The translations under genes and the position numbers were made by a program. A model generated the notes under the pieces. The model was not told the DNA's origin. It made no database searches and was given only the letters and a program-made list of their open reading frames with translations. Below are positions 62,384 to 64,000 of a stretch of DNA of 64,000 nucleotides, piece by piece. The DNA comes from Megaustenia siamemsis (taxonomy: Eukaryota; Mollusca; Gastropoda; Stylommatophora; Ariophantidae): positions 81,691,428 through 81,755,427 of the forward strand of contig JAVIAB010000041.1 of the NCBI GenBank assembly GCA_032433765.1. The letters are read 5' to 3'. How positions within the stretch are numbered: the stretch's first letter is position 1; every line of letters begins with the position of its first letter.

Positions 62384-64000
62384 GTATATCCTACCCTCAT
62401 CTCCTTATCTATCCCAGAGATTCCTACTTATATCCTACCCTCATCTCCTTATCTATTCCAGATATCCCTACTTATATCCTACCCTCATCTCCTTATCTAT
62501 TCCAGAGATCCCTACTTATATCCTACCCTCATCTCCTTATCTATTCCAGAGATCCATACTTATATCCTACCCTCATCTCCTTATCTATTCCAGAGATCCC
62601 TACTTATATCCTACCCTCATATATTTGTCAGTCCCTGAGATCCCTACTTATATCATACCATCATATATTTGTCAATCCCTGAGATCTCTACTTATATCCT
62701 ACCATCATATATTTGTCAATCCCTGAGATCTCTACTTATATCCTACCCTCATATATTTGTCAGTCCCTGAGATCCCTACTTATATCCTACCCTCATATAT
62801 TTGTCAGTCCCTGAGATCCCTACTTATATCATACCATCATATATTTGTCAATCCCAGAGACCCCTACGTATATCATACGATAATATATTTGTCAATCCCT
62901 GAGATCTCTACTTATATCGTACCATCATATATTTGTCAGTCCCTGAGATCCCTACTTATATCCTACCCTCATATATTTGTCAGTCCCTGAGATCCCTACT
63001 TATATCATACCATCATATATTTGTCAATCCTTGAGATCTCTACCTATATCCTACCATCATATATTTGTCAATCCCAGAGACCCCTACGTATATCATACCA
63101 TCATATATTTGTCAGTCCCAGAGATCCCTACTTATATCCTACCCTCATATATTTGTCAATCCCTGAGATCTCTATTTATATCATACCATCATATATTTGT
63201 CAATCCCTGAGATCCCTACTTATATCCTACCCTCATATATTTGTCAATCCCTGAGATCCCTACTTATATCCTACCCTCATATATGTGTCAGTCCCTGAGA
63301 TCCCTACTTATATCATACCATCATATATTTGTCAATCCCTGAGATCTCTACTTATATCATACCATCATAAATTTGTCAATCCCCGAGACCCCTACGTATA
63401 TCATACGATCATATATTTGTCAATCCCTGAGATCTCTACTTATATCATACCATCATATATTTGTCAGTCCCTGAGATCCGTACTTATATCCTACCCTCAT
63501 ATATTTGTCAGTCCCTGAGATCCCTACTTATATCATACCATCATATATTTGTCAATCCCTGAGATCTCTACCTATATCCTACCATCATATATTTGTCAAT
63601 CCCAGATACCCCTACGTATATCATACCATCATATATTTGTCAATCCCTGAGATCCCTACTTATATCCTACCATCATATATTTGTCAGTCCCTGAGATCCC
63701 TACTTATATCATACCATCATATATTTGTCAATCCCTGAGATCCCTACTTATATCATGCCATCATATATTTGTCAATCCCTGAGATCCCTACTTATATCAT
63801 AACATCATATATTTGTCAATCCCAGAGATCCCTACTTATATCATACCATGATATATTTGTCAGTCCCAGAGATCCCTACTTATATCCTACCCTCATATAT
63901 TTGTCAATCCCTGAGATCTCTACTTATATCATACCATCATATATTTGTCAATCCCAGAGATCCCTACTTATATCCTACCCTCATATATTTGTCAATCCCT
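62384..64000. repeat. Tandem array, 44-bp unit (about 37 copies, cut by window end)
   Basis: The unit is GAGATCCCTACTTATATCCT then ACCCTCATATATTTGTCAGT and CCCT. The first five units have CTCCTTATCTATTCCA in place of the TATATTTGTCAGTCCC part. Blocks of twelve units (528 bp) recur, for example 62977 with 63505 and 62757 with 63285. Confidence 0.96.

Noticed and set aside
1..64000. Centromeric or telomeric satellite
   Set aside because: No single unit dominates, no telomere motif is present, and many unrelated short arrays surround a gene; this looks like a minisatellite-rich euchromatic or subtelomeric-type region, which cannot be settled from the sequence.

Overview
The window looks like an intron-rich, minisatellite-dense stretch of animal nuclear DNA, most likely from a lophotrochozoan and perhaps a gastropod mollusc. 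That guess rests on GT-AG introns, RTE-like non-LTR retrotransposon pieces, tRNA-derived SINE-like elements and the style of the one recognisable gene. No search was run. About 55 kb of the 64 kb consists of 28 tandem arrays with unit lengths of 13 to 55 bp. Most long open reading frames here are by-products of those arrays and are not listed as genes.

One gene is supported, on the + strand. Four exons (19925-20122, 22228-22464, 43705-43969, 48471-48783) have AG acceptors, GT donors (GTAATG, GTGAGT, GTAAGT) and mutually compatible phases (1, 1, 2). They join into an uninterrupted 337-residue C-terminal part ending in TGA. Exon 2 resembles the TRADD-like N-terminal module seen in many invertebrate death-domain and NLR-type adaptor proteins. 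The 5' part of the gene was not found and may lie upstream of the window. Introns are about 2.1, 21.2 and 4.5 kb and are almost entirely tandem repeats plus retroelement pieces. At least 19.9 kb of similar DNA precedes the first visible exon.

Layout: 1-4700 has three arrays (26, 27, 35 bp). 4701-6284 has low-copy DNA and RTE relic 1 (-). 6285-19840 has seven arrays (30, 38, 37, 26, 26, 40, 54 bp) with one low-copy island at 13241-13791. 19925-22464 has exon 1, RTE relic 2 (-), an almost perfect 28-bp array and exon 2. 22517-43668 is intron 2: a 44-bp array, a 16-kb array of 47-bp units with higher-order duplications, then 55-bp and 27-bp arrays. 43705-48783 has exon 3, a 46-bp array split by RTE relic 3 (-) with a probable 13-bp target duplication, 26- and 31-bp arrays, a SINE head (-) and exon 4. 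48784-64000 is downstream DNA with arrays of 13, 51, 21, 26, 29, 30, 16, 28, 26 and 44 bp and SINE-derived fragments around 54.3-55.0 kb and 62.2 kb.

I found no evidence of a new enzymatic or defence system. The notable content is (i) a probable TRADD-like signalling gene whose exons sit tens of bases from large minisatellites, (ii) layered higher-order amplification inside arrays, (iii) a retrotransposon caught inside an array, and (iv) arrays that appear to have captured, or grown from, SINE sequence.
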